Source: CAYWGR01 sp964458015 (lineage in GTDB: Bacteria; Planctomycetota; Planctomycetia; Pirellulales; Thermoguttaceae). From it: a DNA stretch of 31,492 nt. Positions 9,302-17,499 of the stretch are shown here, piece after piece. Both the position numbers and the translations under genes were made by a program. Location of the stretch: the NCBI GenBank assembly GCA_964458015.1, contig CAYWGR010000050.1, forward strand, positions 1 through 31,492. Direction: 5' to 3'. Numbering within the stretch: the stretch's first letter is position 1; every line of letters begins with the position of its first letter. The notes beneath the pieces are model-generated. The model was not told where the DNA came from, did no database searches, and saw nothing but the letters and a program-made list of their open reading frames with translations.

Positions 9302-10291
9302 TTACATGTGCAATTCCACCACGTCTTGATCGTGCAATACATAGTCGCTTTTGACTTGCGTGCCGTCGTGGACGGCAGCCCCCCAAACGCGGGCAAACTT
9401 CAAACCTTTCAGAAAATCCTTGTGAACCATGCCGGCCATCTCCAACAAGGTGCTGCCGGTGCGAAGCGTGAATGGCCGCTCGCGGTCGGCCTCCTTGGCT
9501 GCGGGCAATTTCGAGTAAACGCGAACGACGTCGAGTGACCGATAGATGGCCTCGCGCAGGGCCTCCAACCCCGTTCCATGTGCGGCCGAGATGACATATT
9601 CAGGAAAGTCCAGCGGCAGCAATTCATGCAGCATGTTCAACCGGTCGGCCGCGCCGGGAGCGTCGATCTTGTTTGGCACGCAAAACGTTCGCGTGTAGGA
9701 AAGGCCGACATCGTTCTCGTCAAGCGACGATACGGCAGCCAAACGGGTTTTGGTCTGTGAAAGCCGGTCTAAAATGTCTTGGCACGACTCGATCCCGTTG
9801 TCGTTTTCCAGATCGACCATCAACAAGGCCAAATCGGCGGCACGGATCAGCCCTTGAAGATGCGTATCCATGTAATCGGCCGTGATCGGGGGCGTGTCGA
9901 TCAACTGCACGTTCACGTCTTCCCAAGGCATCATGGCCGGCGCAGGCGTCATCGTAGTAAACGGATACGGCGCAACCTCTGGCGTGGCTCGGGTCAGGCT
10001 GGCCACCAACTGACTCTTGCCGGCGTTGGGGCCTCCTAGGATGATCGCCGTTCCTGCCCCTTGGCGAGGAATTCGGAGCCCCTTGATCTTGCCGGTGCTC
10101 TTTTCCGTGACTTGCTCTTTTTTGACCTTGGCGATTTTCGCCTTCAGCTCCGCCTGAAGGTGGTCGGTCCCCTTGTGCTTCGGGATTTCCTTGAGCATCT
10201 CCTGAAGGCAAGCCAGTTCTTCTTCCAGGGTCGCCGCCCTACGATATTTTTCCTCTGCTTTCAGATACTGTTGCGTAAGATTGGCAGGCAT
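9302..10291 (-). CDS. DRG-like GTPase with C-terminal TGS domain
   Basis: A 329-residue GTPase. The frame can be extended four codons to a TTG at 10301-10303, but the ATG at 10289-10291 gives the family-like N-terminus MPANLTQQYLKAEEKY, so I chose that. A helical N-terminal region (about 1-65) rich in Lys and Glu precedes the G domain. Walker A/G1 is GGPNAGKS at 86-93, G2 is the FTTMTP segment at 111-116, G3 is IDTPP at 131-135, and G4 is PNKID. The last 75 residues form a TGS domain, with HKDF and the YVLHDQDVVELHM end typical of TGS. Relatives of the Obg/DRG group bind ribosomes or RNA; this protein's exact role is unknown. It lies upstream of polX on the same strand. No Shine-Dalgarno is seen. 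Confidence 0.9.
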   Translation of the reverse strand: MPANLTQQYLKAEEKYRRAATLEEELACLQEMLKEIPKHKGTDHLQAELKAKIAKVKKEQVTEKSTGKIKGLRIPRQGAGTAIILGGPNAGKSQLVASLTRATPEVAPYPFTTMTPAPAMMPWEDVNVQLIDTPPITADYMDTHLQGLIRAADLALLMVDLENDNGIESCQDILDRLSQTKTRLAAVSSLDENDVGLSYTRTFCVPNKIDAPGAADRLNMLHELLPLDFPEYVISAAHGTGLEALREAIYRSLDVVRVYSKLPAAKEADRERPFTLRTGSTLLEMAGMVHKDFLKGLKFARVWGAAVHDGTQVKSDYVLHDQDVVELHM

Positions 10292-10467
10292 CGAACGAAC
10301 CAACCGTGGGCCTGGACTATCAGAAAAAGAACATTGAATACGAGCGCCAATTCCGCACTAGGGATTCACCGAAGGTTTCGCTTCGGAAAAAAGCCATTTT
10401 CACGTGGAATACACAACTTGGAAATGGCCCTTGTCTAATTTAGCGAAGTCGCTGCGGCACGGCTAGC

Positions 10468-10497
10468 AGTAGATTGAAAGGGAGTAGATTGAAAGGG
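10468..10497. repeat. 15-bp perfect tandem duplication
   Basis: AGTAGATTGAAAGGG occurs at 10468-10482 and again directly at 10483-10497. It lies in non-coding sequence and is probably a recent slippage product. Confidence 0.9.
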
Positions 10498-10685
10498 TGG
10501 TCCAACAATACTTCGACCAATGCCCTGAGAGTCTTCCTTTTGCAGATGCCACCCCCCCTGCACGGGCGGATACGACAATATCGCAACAATTCGTAACCTA
10601 TTGTAATTTATGATGTTACGACATTCTTCAAAAGAAGCGCAGACGAATCGTTGCGGCCTTGGTAAAATTGTATGGTTTCTATGGG

Positions 10686-10704
10686 TTAGGAAATTGTTTC
10701 CTAA
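10686..10704. promoter_or_regulatory. Operator-like perfect palindrome upstream of rpe
   Basis: TTAGGAAA-TTG-TTTCCTAA is an exact 8-bp inverted repeat with a 3-nt centre, 190 nt before the rpe start. The short AT-rich dyad is the size expected for a dimeric repressor site. No T-run follows it, so it is not a terminator. No regulator is encoded next to it. Confidence 0.4.
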
Positions 10705-10893
10705 TCGTGAGGTAGCCGGACGTTGTAGATCCGGCAGCCGATATTCGGCGGTGAGTCGCGATTGTTTTCGGGTCGAAAGACAACAAATGAGCAGACGGGG
10801 CAAAAGCCCCTCTGAACAAGCTATCGCAACATCTCTTTCGTTCTGACCGCCATACGTTTTTTGTATTCCCCCGAGGCCCTAGGCGCTTCCTGT

Positions 10894-11607
10894 ATGTCCC
10901 TATCGAGGATATTCGACAATCTGCACGCTGCCGCACCGATGGTCGCACCATCGTTGCTGGCTTGCGATTTTGCGGAACTGCGGGAAGAAATACGCCGGGT
11001 CGAGGAAGCGGGGGCCAAGATCCTGCATCTCGACATCATGGACGGCCATTTCGTGCCGAACTTGAGTATCGGGATTCCGGTGGTCGAAGCAGTGCGACGT
11101 TCCACGGATTTGCCCCTGGACGTGCATTTGATGATTTCGGAACCGTCGCGCTACGTGCGGCAGTTTCGCAAGGCCGGGGCCGATCTGCTGACCGTTCATA
11201 TCGAGGTGTTGCCGGATCCTCGCCCCCTGCTCGAGGAGATTCGCGAGCTGGGAGCTTTAGCCGGCATTTCGTTGAATCCGCCTACGGCGGTTGAGCTGCT
11301 CGACGGATGCCTGGACCTATGTGATTTAGTGTTGGTGATGAGCGTGATGCCCGGGTTTGGGGGGCAGTCCTTTGATCCGACGGCATTGGAGAAGCTCCGC
11401 CGTCTGCGATCTTCGGTCGGCTCTCACACGTTGCTGTCGGTCGACGGCGGCGTCAACCTGGAGACCGTCGGCGCTTGTGCCGCGGCCGGGGCCGACTTGT
11501 TTGTGGCGGGCTCGGCTCTTTTTTCTCAAGACAACTATGGCCGGTTTATTCGGGATATGGCCGGCCTGGCAAGATCAGCAAAGGAAGTTCAAAGCAAGGT
11601 ATGTTAA
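10894..11607 (+). CDS. rpe: Ribulose-phosphate 3-epimerase
   Basis: A 237-residue TIM-barrel enzyme that interconverts ribulose 5-phosphate and xylulose 5-phosphate in the pentose phosphate pathway. Family motifs are clear: APSLLACDF near the N-terminus, the metal-binding HLDIMDGHFVPN (His45, Asp47), LDVHLM (His78), the VMSVMPGFGGQSF loop, and VDGGVN with the second catalytic Asp. I used the ATG at 10894; a TTG at 10861 extends the frame without family support, and the Met directly before VAPSLL (10939) would give a length closer to E. coli Rpe. No strong Shine-Dalgarno precedes it. The stop codon overlaps the start of the next gene by 7 nt (ATGTTAA), which implies translational coupling. The next gene belongs to the histidine phosphatase fold. 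Confidence 0.95.
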   Translation: MSLSRIFDNLHAAAPMVAPSLLACDFAELREEIRRVEEAGAKILHLDIMDGHFVPNLSIGIPVVEAVRRSTDLPLDVHLMISEPSRYVRQFRKAGADLLTVHIEVLPDPRPLLEEIRELGALAGISLNPPTAVELLDGCLDLCDLVLVMSVMPGFGGQSFDPTALEKLRRLRSSVGSHTLLSVDGGVNLETVGACAAAGADLFVAGSALFSQDNYGRFIRDMAGLARSAKEVQSKVC

Positions 11608-12185
11608 ACATCGCGTTAATACGTCCGGGTTCAACGGACTACGACGTGCAAGAGCGGATCCAAGGAAGTTTGGATATTCCGCTTAACGAGCAGGGGATTG
11701 CCGAAGCCGCGCAAACAGCCGAATTCTTGCGGGGTAAGGATCTGGAAATCGTCTATGCGCCCATCTCGCAGCCGGCGATGCAAACGGCCGAGATCATCGC
11801 GAAGGCGTTGGATATCAAGTTGAAAAAGGTCGAGCGGCTGCAAAATCTGCATCAGGGCCTTTGGGAAGGGATGCTGATCGAGGACGTTCGCCACAAGCAA
11901 CCGAAAGTGTATCGCCAGTGGCAAGAGCAGCCGGAAAACGTCTGCCCGCCCGAAGGCGAAATGCTCGGCGAGGCCGACGATCGCGTTCGCGCGGCACTGG
12001 TCAAATTGTTGAAGCGTCACAAGGAGGGTATCATCGGCCTCGTTCTGCCCGAGCCGCTGCTGAGCCTCGCTCGGCGGTTCCTCACACACGGCGAATTGGG
12101 CGATCTGTGGAAAGCGCCCAACGGTCACGATCGCATCGAGTTCCTGGCCGTGGATGTGGAAGAGATACTGGCCGCCGGCGTGTAA
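11601..12185 (+). CDS. Histidine phosphatase-fold protein lacking the catalytic His
   Basis: A 194-residue member of the phosphoglycerate mutase/histidine phosphatase superfamily. The N-terminal strand reads LIRPGSTDYD where active members have RHG; Pro9 stands in the place of the phosphorylated His. The rest of the fold is recognisable: the RIQGSLDIPLNEQG segment, the APISQPAMQTAEIIA helix, and NLHQGLWEG for the usual glutamate loop. The second active-site His, usually in a V-S-H strand, also appears to be lost (GLVLPEPLLSLA). The protein is therefore probably not a classical phosphatase and may bind a ligand or another protein. It starts inside rpe (7-nt overlap), so it should be made together with ribulose-phosphate epimerase. 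The fold is secure and the inactivity is inference. Confidence 0.85.
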   Translation: MLNIALIRPGSTDYDVQERIQGSLDIPLNEQGIAEAAQTAEFLRGKDLEIVYAPISQPAMQTAEIIAKALDIKLKKVERLQNLHQGLWEGMLIEDVRHKQPKVYRQWQEQPENVCPPEGEMLGEADDRVRAALVKLLKRHKEGIIGLVLPEPLLSLARRFLTHGELGDLWKAPNGHDRIEFLAVDVEEILAAGV

Positions 12186-12254
12186 TGCCCTACGATGGGG
12201 CGTTGCGGCGAATTGATCCAACAAACCGACAATCGTCGCGGAGTTACTATTGCC

Positions 12255-13475
12255 ATGAAATACGTAAGCCCCTTCGTTTGCAATCGTGTCCTGGCGGAAG
12301 TCCCCTTCAGGTTTATCGGCTTGTTCGCGGTCGGACTGCTTGCCTTGCTCTCGGCGGATCAAGCACTGAGTGGTGAGGTAGCATCCAAGACGACTATTGC
12401 CATCCATGACGCCCGCATTTGTTTGTCGCCTTACAGTTGGAAAATAACAGGCGAAGGCCCTACCGCGCGGGCAGAAGCCACGATGCCAGGGGCATATTTC
12501 AGGGCACTTTTCAAGGACTCCGCGACAATAGGAGTTCTTATCGACGGGACGGCCAATCGAGATTGTCCGCCGACGGCGATGCCGGTTGTCGAATATTCGG
12601 TCGATGGCGGTCCGTTTCAGGCGATACAGCTTACAAATCGCGAAAAAATCGAACCGTTGCAGCTTGCCAACCGTTTAGACAAAGCGTCGCAACATCGGGT
12701 GGATTTTTATTTTCAGGCAAGCTGCTTGGGGCCGGATCGATGGCGGTCGTCGGCCGTCCATTTGCGGCTTGCCGGGATTGAATTAGACGCAGGCGGATCG
12801 TTAGCACCTTGCCCCATTCGACCAAAACGGGCAATCGGCTTCGGCGATTCGATCACCGAAGGCGTTTGCGCCGAAGGGCTGTGCCCGTACTATTCGAACC
12901 TGATGATGAACAATGCCCGAGTGACGTGGTTTCCATTGGTCTGCACTGCACTCGATTGCGAATACGGTCAGTTGGGTTCGGGCGGGCAGGGAATGCTGAA
13001 GCCGATGTCATTGCCGCCTCTTCCGCAAAGTTGGGACCGTTATGATGAAAATACTTCGCGTTTGACTAATGGATTACTCCTGCCCGAGCCGGATTATATC
13101 TTTTGCTGCATGGGCACCAACGATTTTCAAGGCGATGGCCCCAATCGCAAGCACATGGATATTTCGGCTGTCTACAAGGATTGGCTGAAATCCGTGCGGA
13201 AGGCTTGTCCGAAGGCGCGGGTTTTTTGCGTGACGCCTCCACTGGGCTGGCACCGGAAGGAAGTAGCGGCCGCAGTTGCCGACCGCAATCAGGCCGGTGA
13301 TGCCAGGGTTTATTTGATTGATACGGCTCCTTGCCAAGGCGGATTTGGCGAGAAAAACAGCGCCACGCAATTAGCCCCCGACGGATGCCATCCCTCGGTT
13401 TACGGCAATGCAGTGCTAGGAACCCTGATTGCCGTCGAGGCCCAAAAGATCCTGTGCCAAGAGCAAGCTAAATAA
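12255..13475 (+). CDS. Secreted SGNH/GDSL-family hydrolase (CE2-like esterase)
   Basis: A 406-residue protein with an N-terminal hydrophobic segment (about 20-35), probably a signal peptide or anchor. The ATG at 12255 was chosen over one at 12195 because it places this segment near the N-terminus. Residues about 45-185 form a beta-sandwich resembling the N-terminal domain of carbohydrate esterase family 2. The SGNH domain follows: block I FGDSITEG with nucleophile Ser199, block III GTNDF with Asn289, and block V DGCHPS with Asp376 and His379. The Gly of block II is not certain. Such enzymes often remove acetyl groups from polysaccharides, which would suit the glycoside hydrolases in this window. 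Substrate is unknown. It lies 69 nt after the phosphatase-like gene and may be part of the same transcript. Confidence 0.88.
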   Translation: MKYVSPFVCNRVLAEVPFRFIGLFAVGLLALLSADQALSGEVASKTTIAIHDARICLSPYSWKITGEGPTARAEATMPGAYFRALFKDSATIGVLIDGTANRDCPPTAMPVVEYSVDGGPFQAIQLTNREKIEPLQLANRLDKASQHRVDFYFQASCLGPDRWRSSAVHLRLAGIELDAGGSLAPCPIRPKRAIGFGDSITEGVCAEGLCPYYSNLMMNNARVTWFPLVCTALDCEYGQLGSGGQGMLKPMSLPPLPQSWDRYDENTSRLTNGLLLPEPDYIFCCMGTNDFQGDGPNRKHMDISAVYKDWLKSVRKACPKARVFCVTPPLGWHRKEVAAAVADRNQAGDARVYLIDTAPCQGGFGEKNSATQLAPDGCHPSVYGNAVLGTLIAVEAQKILCQEQAK

Positions 13476-13827
13476 ATCAACCGTGTTTATGATATATCTG
13501 GCCTCGGCTGCCTCCTAATACTTGGCGGTTTTGTGTGGTTTACCTTTGCAGGATGCCCCCCATTTTGCCTAATATTGCACGGATTTTGGCTGGTCACAGG
13601 GCTGTTGTATTTGGTATGCTGGTGGAACTATTGACGTTTGCACGGTCAATGAACCTAGCCGACCAACGGAAGGCCGGAAATCTGGCCCAATAGGTTGACT
13701 GACCGGTTGATTATCAAAGCAAGCATCAATAAATTCTGTCGGGTCAGGCAAGATCTCCTAATTGGTGAACATGTAGTAGTTTGGGGCTATAAATAAACAC
13801 ATCCCCTCCTATTTATCAAGAATATTT
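13476..13827. other. Intergenic region / leader before accD
   Basis: This 352-nt stretch has no gene that I can support. Four short blocks occur here in the same order as in the transaldolase leader (18350-18466): TTGACGTTTGC at 13631, GGCCGGAAA at 13672, GGTTGATT at 13705 and AAGCAAGCATCAATAAA at 13717. The accD promoter is expected here, but no strong -35/-10 pair stands out and no Shine-Dalgarno precedes the accD ATG. Confidence 0.5.
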
Positions 13828-14670
13828 ATGGCAACACAATCTTCAGATCTGAGCAGTTGGAAGAACCTGTTGAAGCGGCCGAAGCGGGGCGTGCCCGAAG
13901 GGCTTTGGAAACGTTGCCCCGGCTGCCAGGCGACGATTTTTCGCAAAGAGGCCGAAAAGCGGTTGGGCGTTTGTCCTGAGTGCGGCTACCACTGGTATGT
14001 GCCCGCCCGACAACGGGTTGCTCAGATTCTGGATGAAGGCACGTTTGAAGAGTGGGACACCGACCTAGAGTCGGCCGATCCGCTGCACTTTGTCGATTAT
14101 CCCAAAAAGATCGAAGCGGAACAGAAACGCACCGGCCTGCGCGAGGCGGCCGTCGTCGGCACCGGCATGATCCGCGGCCGCCGCGTGGCTTTCGGCGTGA
14201 CCGACTCGGCCTTCATCATGGGCAGCATGGGCTCGGTGGTCGGCGAAAAGCTGACCCGCTTGATTGAGCGAGCCACGACCGAACAGTTGCCGCTGATTAT
14301 CGTATCGGGGTCGGGCGGCGGCGCCCGAATGCACGAAGGGATCCTTTCGCTCATGCAAATGGCCAAGGTATCCGCTGCCTTGGCGCGGTTCGATTCAGCC
14401 GGCGGACTGTTTATTTCGGTGTTGACGAACCCAACCATGGGCGGGGTGGCTGCCAGCTTTGCCTCGTTGGGCGACGTGGTTTTCGCGGAGCCGAAGGCGT
14501 TGATTGGATTCGCCGGCCCTCGAACCATCAAGGCCACGATTCGGATTGAGCTGCCCAAGGGATTCCAAACGAGCGAATTTCTGCTGGAACACGGCTTTGT
14601 CGACCGCATCGTGCATCGCCAGGATCTTCAAAGCGAACTGGCCAGAACGATTGACTATTGTGGTAAATAA
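13828..14670 (+). CDS. accD: Acetyl-CoA carboxylase carboxyltransferase subunit beta
   Basis: A 280-residue protein of normal AccD length. It begins with the zinc ribbon (Cys30, Cys33, Cys49, Cys52 in RCPGCQ and VCPECGYHW). The crotonase-fold carboxyltransferase domain follows, with GMIRGRRVAFGVTD, the SGSGGGARMHEG oxyanion loop, LTNPTMGGVAASFA and LIGFAGPRTI. With AccA it transfers the carboxyl group from carboxy-biotin to acetyl-CoA, the committed step of fatty acid synthesis in the cytoplasm. accA is not in this window. Upstream is a 352-nt leader; downstream, 113 nt away, is a small Ser/Thr kinase gene in the same direction. Confidence 0.97.
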   Translation: MATQSSDLSSWKNLLKRPKRGVPEGLWKRCPGCQATIFRKEAEKRLGVCPECGYHWYVPARQRVAQILDEGTFEEWDTDLESADPLHFVDYPKKIEAEQKRTGLREAAVVGTGMIRGRRVAFGVTDSAFIMGSMGSVVGEKLTRLIERATTEQLPLIIVSGSGGGARMHEGILSLMQMAKVSAALARFDSAGGLFISVLTNPTMGGVAASFASLGDVVFAEPKALIGFAGPRTIKATIRIELPKGFQTSEFLLEHGFVDRIVHRQDLQSELARTIDYCGK

Positions 14671-14756
14671 GTGGATAGTGAAGGCTGGGTAGCGGGGAGT
14701 GATAAGACGGTCGCCGCGTCGGCGGCTGCAAAGGTTTTGCCCTTTCACTCTCCAGG

Positions 14757-14774
14757 GGCCACTAACCACTAGTC
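14757..14774. repeat. Short repeat remnant (AGTGGTTAGTGG type)
   Basis: The sequence reads GGCCACTAACCACTAGTC. Together with AGTGGATAGTG at 14670-14680 it forms an imperfect inverted pair across the accD-kinase gap. It resembles a degenerate tandem repeat rather than a functional site. Confidence 0.4.
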
Positions 14775-14783
14775 AACTTGATT

Positions 14784-15656
14784 ATGCCGCTGTTCGATCA
14801 TTTCAAAACAGTGCTTTTCGGCGGTCGGCTCAACGTTTCAAAACGGTTTGCGCTGCTGCACGACGCCGTCTCGGGCACGATGTCGAATTTCTACATGGCC
14901 CGCGACATCAAGACGGGCAAAATCGTCGGGCTGAAGATTCTCGACGTTGCCAAAACGGCGGCCGTGGAAAGTCGCTACAAAGGACTTCATAAACCGTGCG
15001 AAGGCGAGATCGCCATTCACCTGAAACATCCTCGGATCGTTGAAACCTACGAACACGGCAAAACGATCGAAGACGCCCCCTATCTACTGATGGAATTCCT
15101 AGAGGGGCCGAACCTCAACATGGTCATCGCCTCGCACGATCAATGTCTTGAAAGTCGTCGAGCGCGGTATATCTACCAAACGGCCGAAGCAATTGCCGCC
15201 ATCCATGCCGCCGGGTTCATCCATCGCGATGTCTGTCCGCGCAACCTGATGCTGACGAACAAACGCGAGGACTTGAAACTGATCGACTTCGGATTGACGG
15301 TCCCGGCCACGGCGGAATTCATGCAGCCGGGCATTCGCACGGGTACGCCCAATTACATGGCCCCCGAACTCGTGCGACGCAGACCGACGGATCATCGGGT
15401 TGATATTTTTGCGTTCGGCGTCACGGCATATGAAATCTGTACGGGCCAGTTGCCGTGGTTGCGGGGCGATACGGGCTTGGCCGCGATGAGCCACGACAAG
15501 CCGCCTACCGATATCCGCAAATATCGCCCCCAAATTCACCCCCAGTTGGCCAAGGCGATTCACGCCTGCCTCGAACCAGAGCCAAAGAATCGCTGTCCTT
15601 CGATAGATGCGTTCATGCGTGCGATTCGCAGCGTGCCGGACGACGGGAACGAGTAG
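14784..15656 (+). CDS. Soluble serine/threonine protein kinase
   Basis: A 290-residue protein that is almost entirely one kinase domain, with no membrane segment or sensor domain. The glycine loop is weak. The beta-3 Lys is Lys51 in VGLKIL, the helix C Glu is Glu73 or Glu75, and the hinge follows LLMEFLEGPNL. The catalytic loop is HRDVCPRNLM (Asp149, Asn154), the metal Asp is in IDFG at 167-170, and the activation segment ends in TGTPNYMAPE. The catalytic loop has Cys151 where most kinases have Lys (HRDxK). Other catalytic residues are kept, so activity is likely. ATG 14784 was chosen over a TTG six bases upstream. Substrates are unknown; its place directly after accD raises, without proving, a link to envelope lipid synthesis. 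Confidence 0.92.
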   Translation: MPLFDHFKTVLFGGRLNVSKRFALLHDAVSGTMSNFYMARDIKTGKIVGLKILDVAKTAAVESRYKGLHKPCEGEIAIHLKHPRIVETYEHGKTIEDAPYLLMEFLEGPNLNMVIASHDQCLESRRARYIYQTAEAIAAIHAAGFIHRDVCPRNLMLTNKREDLKLIDFGLTVPATAEFMQPGIRTGTPNYMAPELVRRRPTDHRVDIFAFGVTAYEICTGQLPWLRGDTGLAAMSHDKPPTDIRKYRPQIHPQLAKAIHACLEPEPKNRCPSIDAFMRAIRSVPDDGNE

Positions 15657-15972
15657 GACCGCCGTCCTTATTGTCGGTGAAAAGGGCGAGTGCAATCATC
15701 GTGGCATAAAAATCACACATCGCAGGGCGAGTCCATCGCAGCGATGGTCTGCTGTGTTTATATCCGGACGCAGTAATTTCTTATGGTCAAGTTGGATAAG
15801 CTGGTTGTTTAGCTGTTGCGGATACAGCGGCTTGGCAGCAGGGCCGACGTTCCGGCGGTCGCTCAACGGTTGTGGCATTTTGCGGTCTGCGGACAAACCG
15901 TCATAATCTTTTACCGCAACCGCAAGCAGTCCTCTTCTTTCCTCTCTTCCTGTGATAACGTATGATGTCTAC
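15657..15972. other. Intergenic region before the radical SAM gene
   Basis: No gene is supported here. The palindrome CCATCGC-A-GCGATGG lies at 15733-15747, extended by weaker CTGCTGTG/CACATCGCAG pairing, so the RNA could form a long hairpin. A sigma70-like pair TTGCGG (15880-15885) and CATAAT (15902-15907), 16 nt apart, could drive the radical SAM gene. Both are tentative. Confidence 0.4.
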
Positions 15973-17412
15973 ATGCTTTTACTGATCAACACAAATCGGA
16001 TGATGCCCCCGATCGCTCCGGTCGGGCTTGACTATGTGGCATGCGCGGCACGACGAGCGGGAATTGAAACCCAGGTGCTCGATCTATGCCAGGCTGAGGA
16101 TCCGCAGGCACGGCTGGCGGAATGTCTCGCCTCGGCGCAGCCATCGCTGGTAGGCATGACGTTTCGGAATGCGGATGATTCGTTTTGGCCGAGCGCGGCT
16201 TGGTTCGTACCGTCGTTGCAGGAAATGCTCGATAGTGTGCGCCGGTTGACCGATGCGCCCATCGTGTTGGGCGGGGTCGGCTTTTCGATCTTCGCCCAAC
16301 GGATTATGAAGCATGTGAATGCCGATTACGGCATCCGCGGAGACGGCGAGCAGGCCATCGTGGATCTGTATACGGAGATTCGCGGGAGCCGGCAATTCGA
16401 GCGCGTGCCCGGGCTCATCTGGCAGCAGGACGGGCAATGGCGGGCGAATGCCCCTGCTTGGCCGCAGCGGCTTGTCGTGCCGACGCAGCGCAATGCTTTC
16501 GACAACCGTTGGTATTTCGAGCATGGCGGGCAGCTTGGCATTGAAACCAAGCGCGGCTGCGGGAGGCAATGTCTTTACTGCGCCGATCCCTTGGCCAAAG
16601 GGCCGATCGTCAGGCGTCGCGATCCCAGCGAGGTGGCCAACGAAGTACAGGCCTTGCTTGCTCAGGGGATCGACGTATTGCATCTCTGCGATGCCGAATT
16701 CAATCTGCCGCGCGAACATGCGATGGATGTTTGCGAAGAACTGATCCGCCGCGGATTGGGAAACAATGTGCGATGGTATGCCTATCTGGCGATTGTACCG
16801 TTTGATGCGGAATTGGCCCGGCAAATGCGTTGCGCGGGATGCGTTGGAATCAACTTCACCAGCGATTCGGCCAATCCGACGATGTTGTCTACCTATCGAC
16901 AACCGCACACGAAAGACGATCTTGCGCAGGCCGTGCGTCTTTGCCGCGAACAGGGGATCGCGGTGATGTTGGATATGCTGCTGGGAGGACCTGGCGAAAC
17001 GCCGGAAACGCTGGGCGAAAGCATCGAGTTCTTTCGGTTGATCGAGCCGGACTGCATCGGGGCGGGGCTGGGCGTTCGCGTTTATCCGAACACGGGCATG
17101 GCAGCCCGACTGATTGCGGAAGGTTCGCCCGAGACGAATCCGGCCATCCGCCGCCGCTATGAAGGGCCGCTGGATTTCTTACAGCCGACCTTCTATATCT
17201 CGCCCGCGTTGGGTCGGCATCCTGCCCGGCTTGTGCGTGATTTAATCGCCGGCGATCCGCGATTCTTTCCGCCGGAAGAAGAAGTTGATGCAGCAACGGC
17301 CGAAAGTGCGGCGCACGACCACAACTACAACGCCAATCAACCGCTTTGCGATGCGATTGCGGCCGGCGCGCGCGGGGCGTATTGGGATATTTTACGCAAG
17401 ATGAAGCGGTGA
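15973..17412 (+). CDS. B12-binding domain radical SAM protein
   Basis: A 479-residue protein. The N-terminal part (about 1-150) is a cobalamin-binding-like Rossmann domain with MMPPIAPVGLDYVA, PIVLGGVGFS and ADYGIRGDGEQA. The radical SAM cluster motif is CGRQCLYC, with Cys196, Cys200 and Cys203 as ligands (C-x3-C-x2-C). The downstream core includes HLCDAEFNLP and MLLGGPGETPETL, which fit the Elp3/MiaB/NifB-like barrel. The last about 80 residues are not recognised. The reaction is unknown; relatives perform methylations, methylthiolations and ring rearrangements using cobalamin and SAM. The ATG at 15973 (MLLLINTNRM) gives the usual domain start; a GTG at 15952 would add seven residues. There is no Shine-Dalgarno at either. 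No substrate peptide or other tailoring gene lies nearby. Confidence 0.88.
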   Translation: MLLLINTNRMMPPIAPVGLDYVACAARRAGIETQVLDLCQAEDPQARLAECLASAQPSLVGMTFRNADDSFWPSAAWFVPSLQEMLDSVRRLTDAPIVLGGVGFSIFAQRIMKHVNADYGIRGDGEQAIVDLYTEIRGSRQFERVPGLIWQQDGQWRANAPAWPQRLVVPTQRNAFDNRWYFEHGGQLGIETKRGCGRQCLYCADPLAKGPIVRRRDPSEVANEVQALLAQGIDVLHLCDAEFNLPREHAMDVCEELIRRGLGNNVRWYAYLAIVPFDAELARQMRCAGCVGINFTSDSANPTMLSTYRQPHTKDDLAQAVRLCREQGIAVMLDMLLGGPGETPETLGESIEFFRLIEPDCIGAGLGVRVYPNTGMAARLIAEGSPETNPAIRRRYEGPLDFLQPTFYISPALGRHPARLVRDLIAGDPRFFPPEEEVDAATAESAAHDHNYNANQPLCDAIAAGARGAYWDILRKMKR

Positions 17413-17499
17413 GGGGGGAATCGGCGGGGCGTTCCGAAGCCGGAGCTTTGGAACGAGATCATTCAATAGAGGGCAATGCGGCCGTTGGATTGCGGTTTC

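Larger units (their letters stand above)
10292..10893. other. Intergenic region between divergent GTPase and rpe genes
   Basis: About 600 nt with no convincing gene. It holds a CCGAAG/CTTCGG hairpin at 10369-10386, a 15-bp tandem duplication (10468-10497), an inverted pair TCGTAAC/GTTACGA at 10591-10597 and 10615-10621, and a perfect TTAGGAAA palindrome at 10686-10704. A reverse reading frame at 10435-10803 has no recognisable domain. The promoters of both flanking genes should lie here, but I could not assign -35 and -10 boxes with confidence. Confidence 0.6.

Noticed and set aside
10435..10803. 122-residue reverse frame upstream of rpe
   Set aside because: Covers tandem repeats and palindromes, lacks a ribosome site and any domain.
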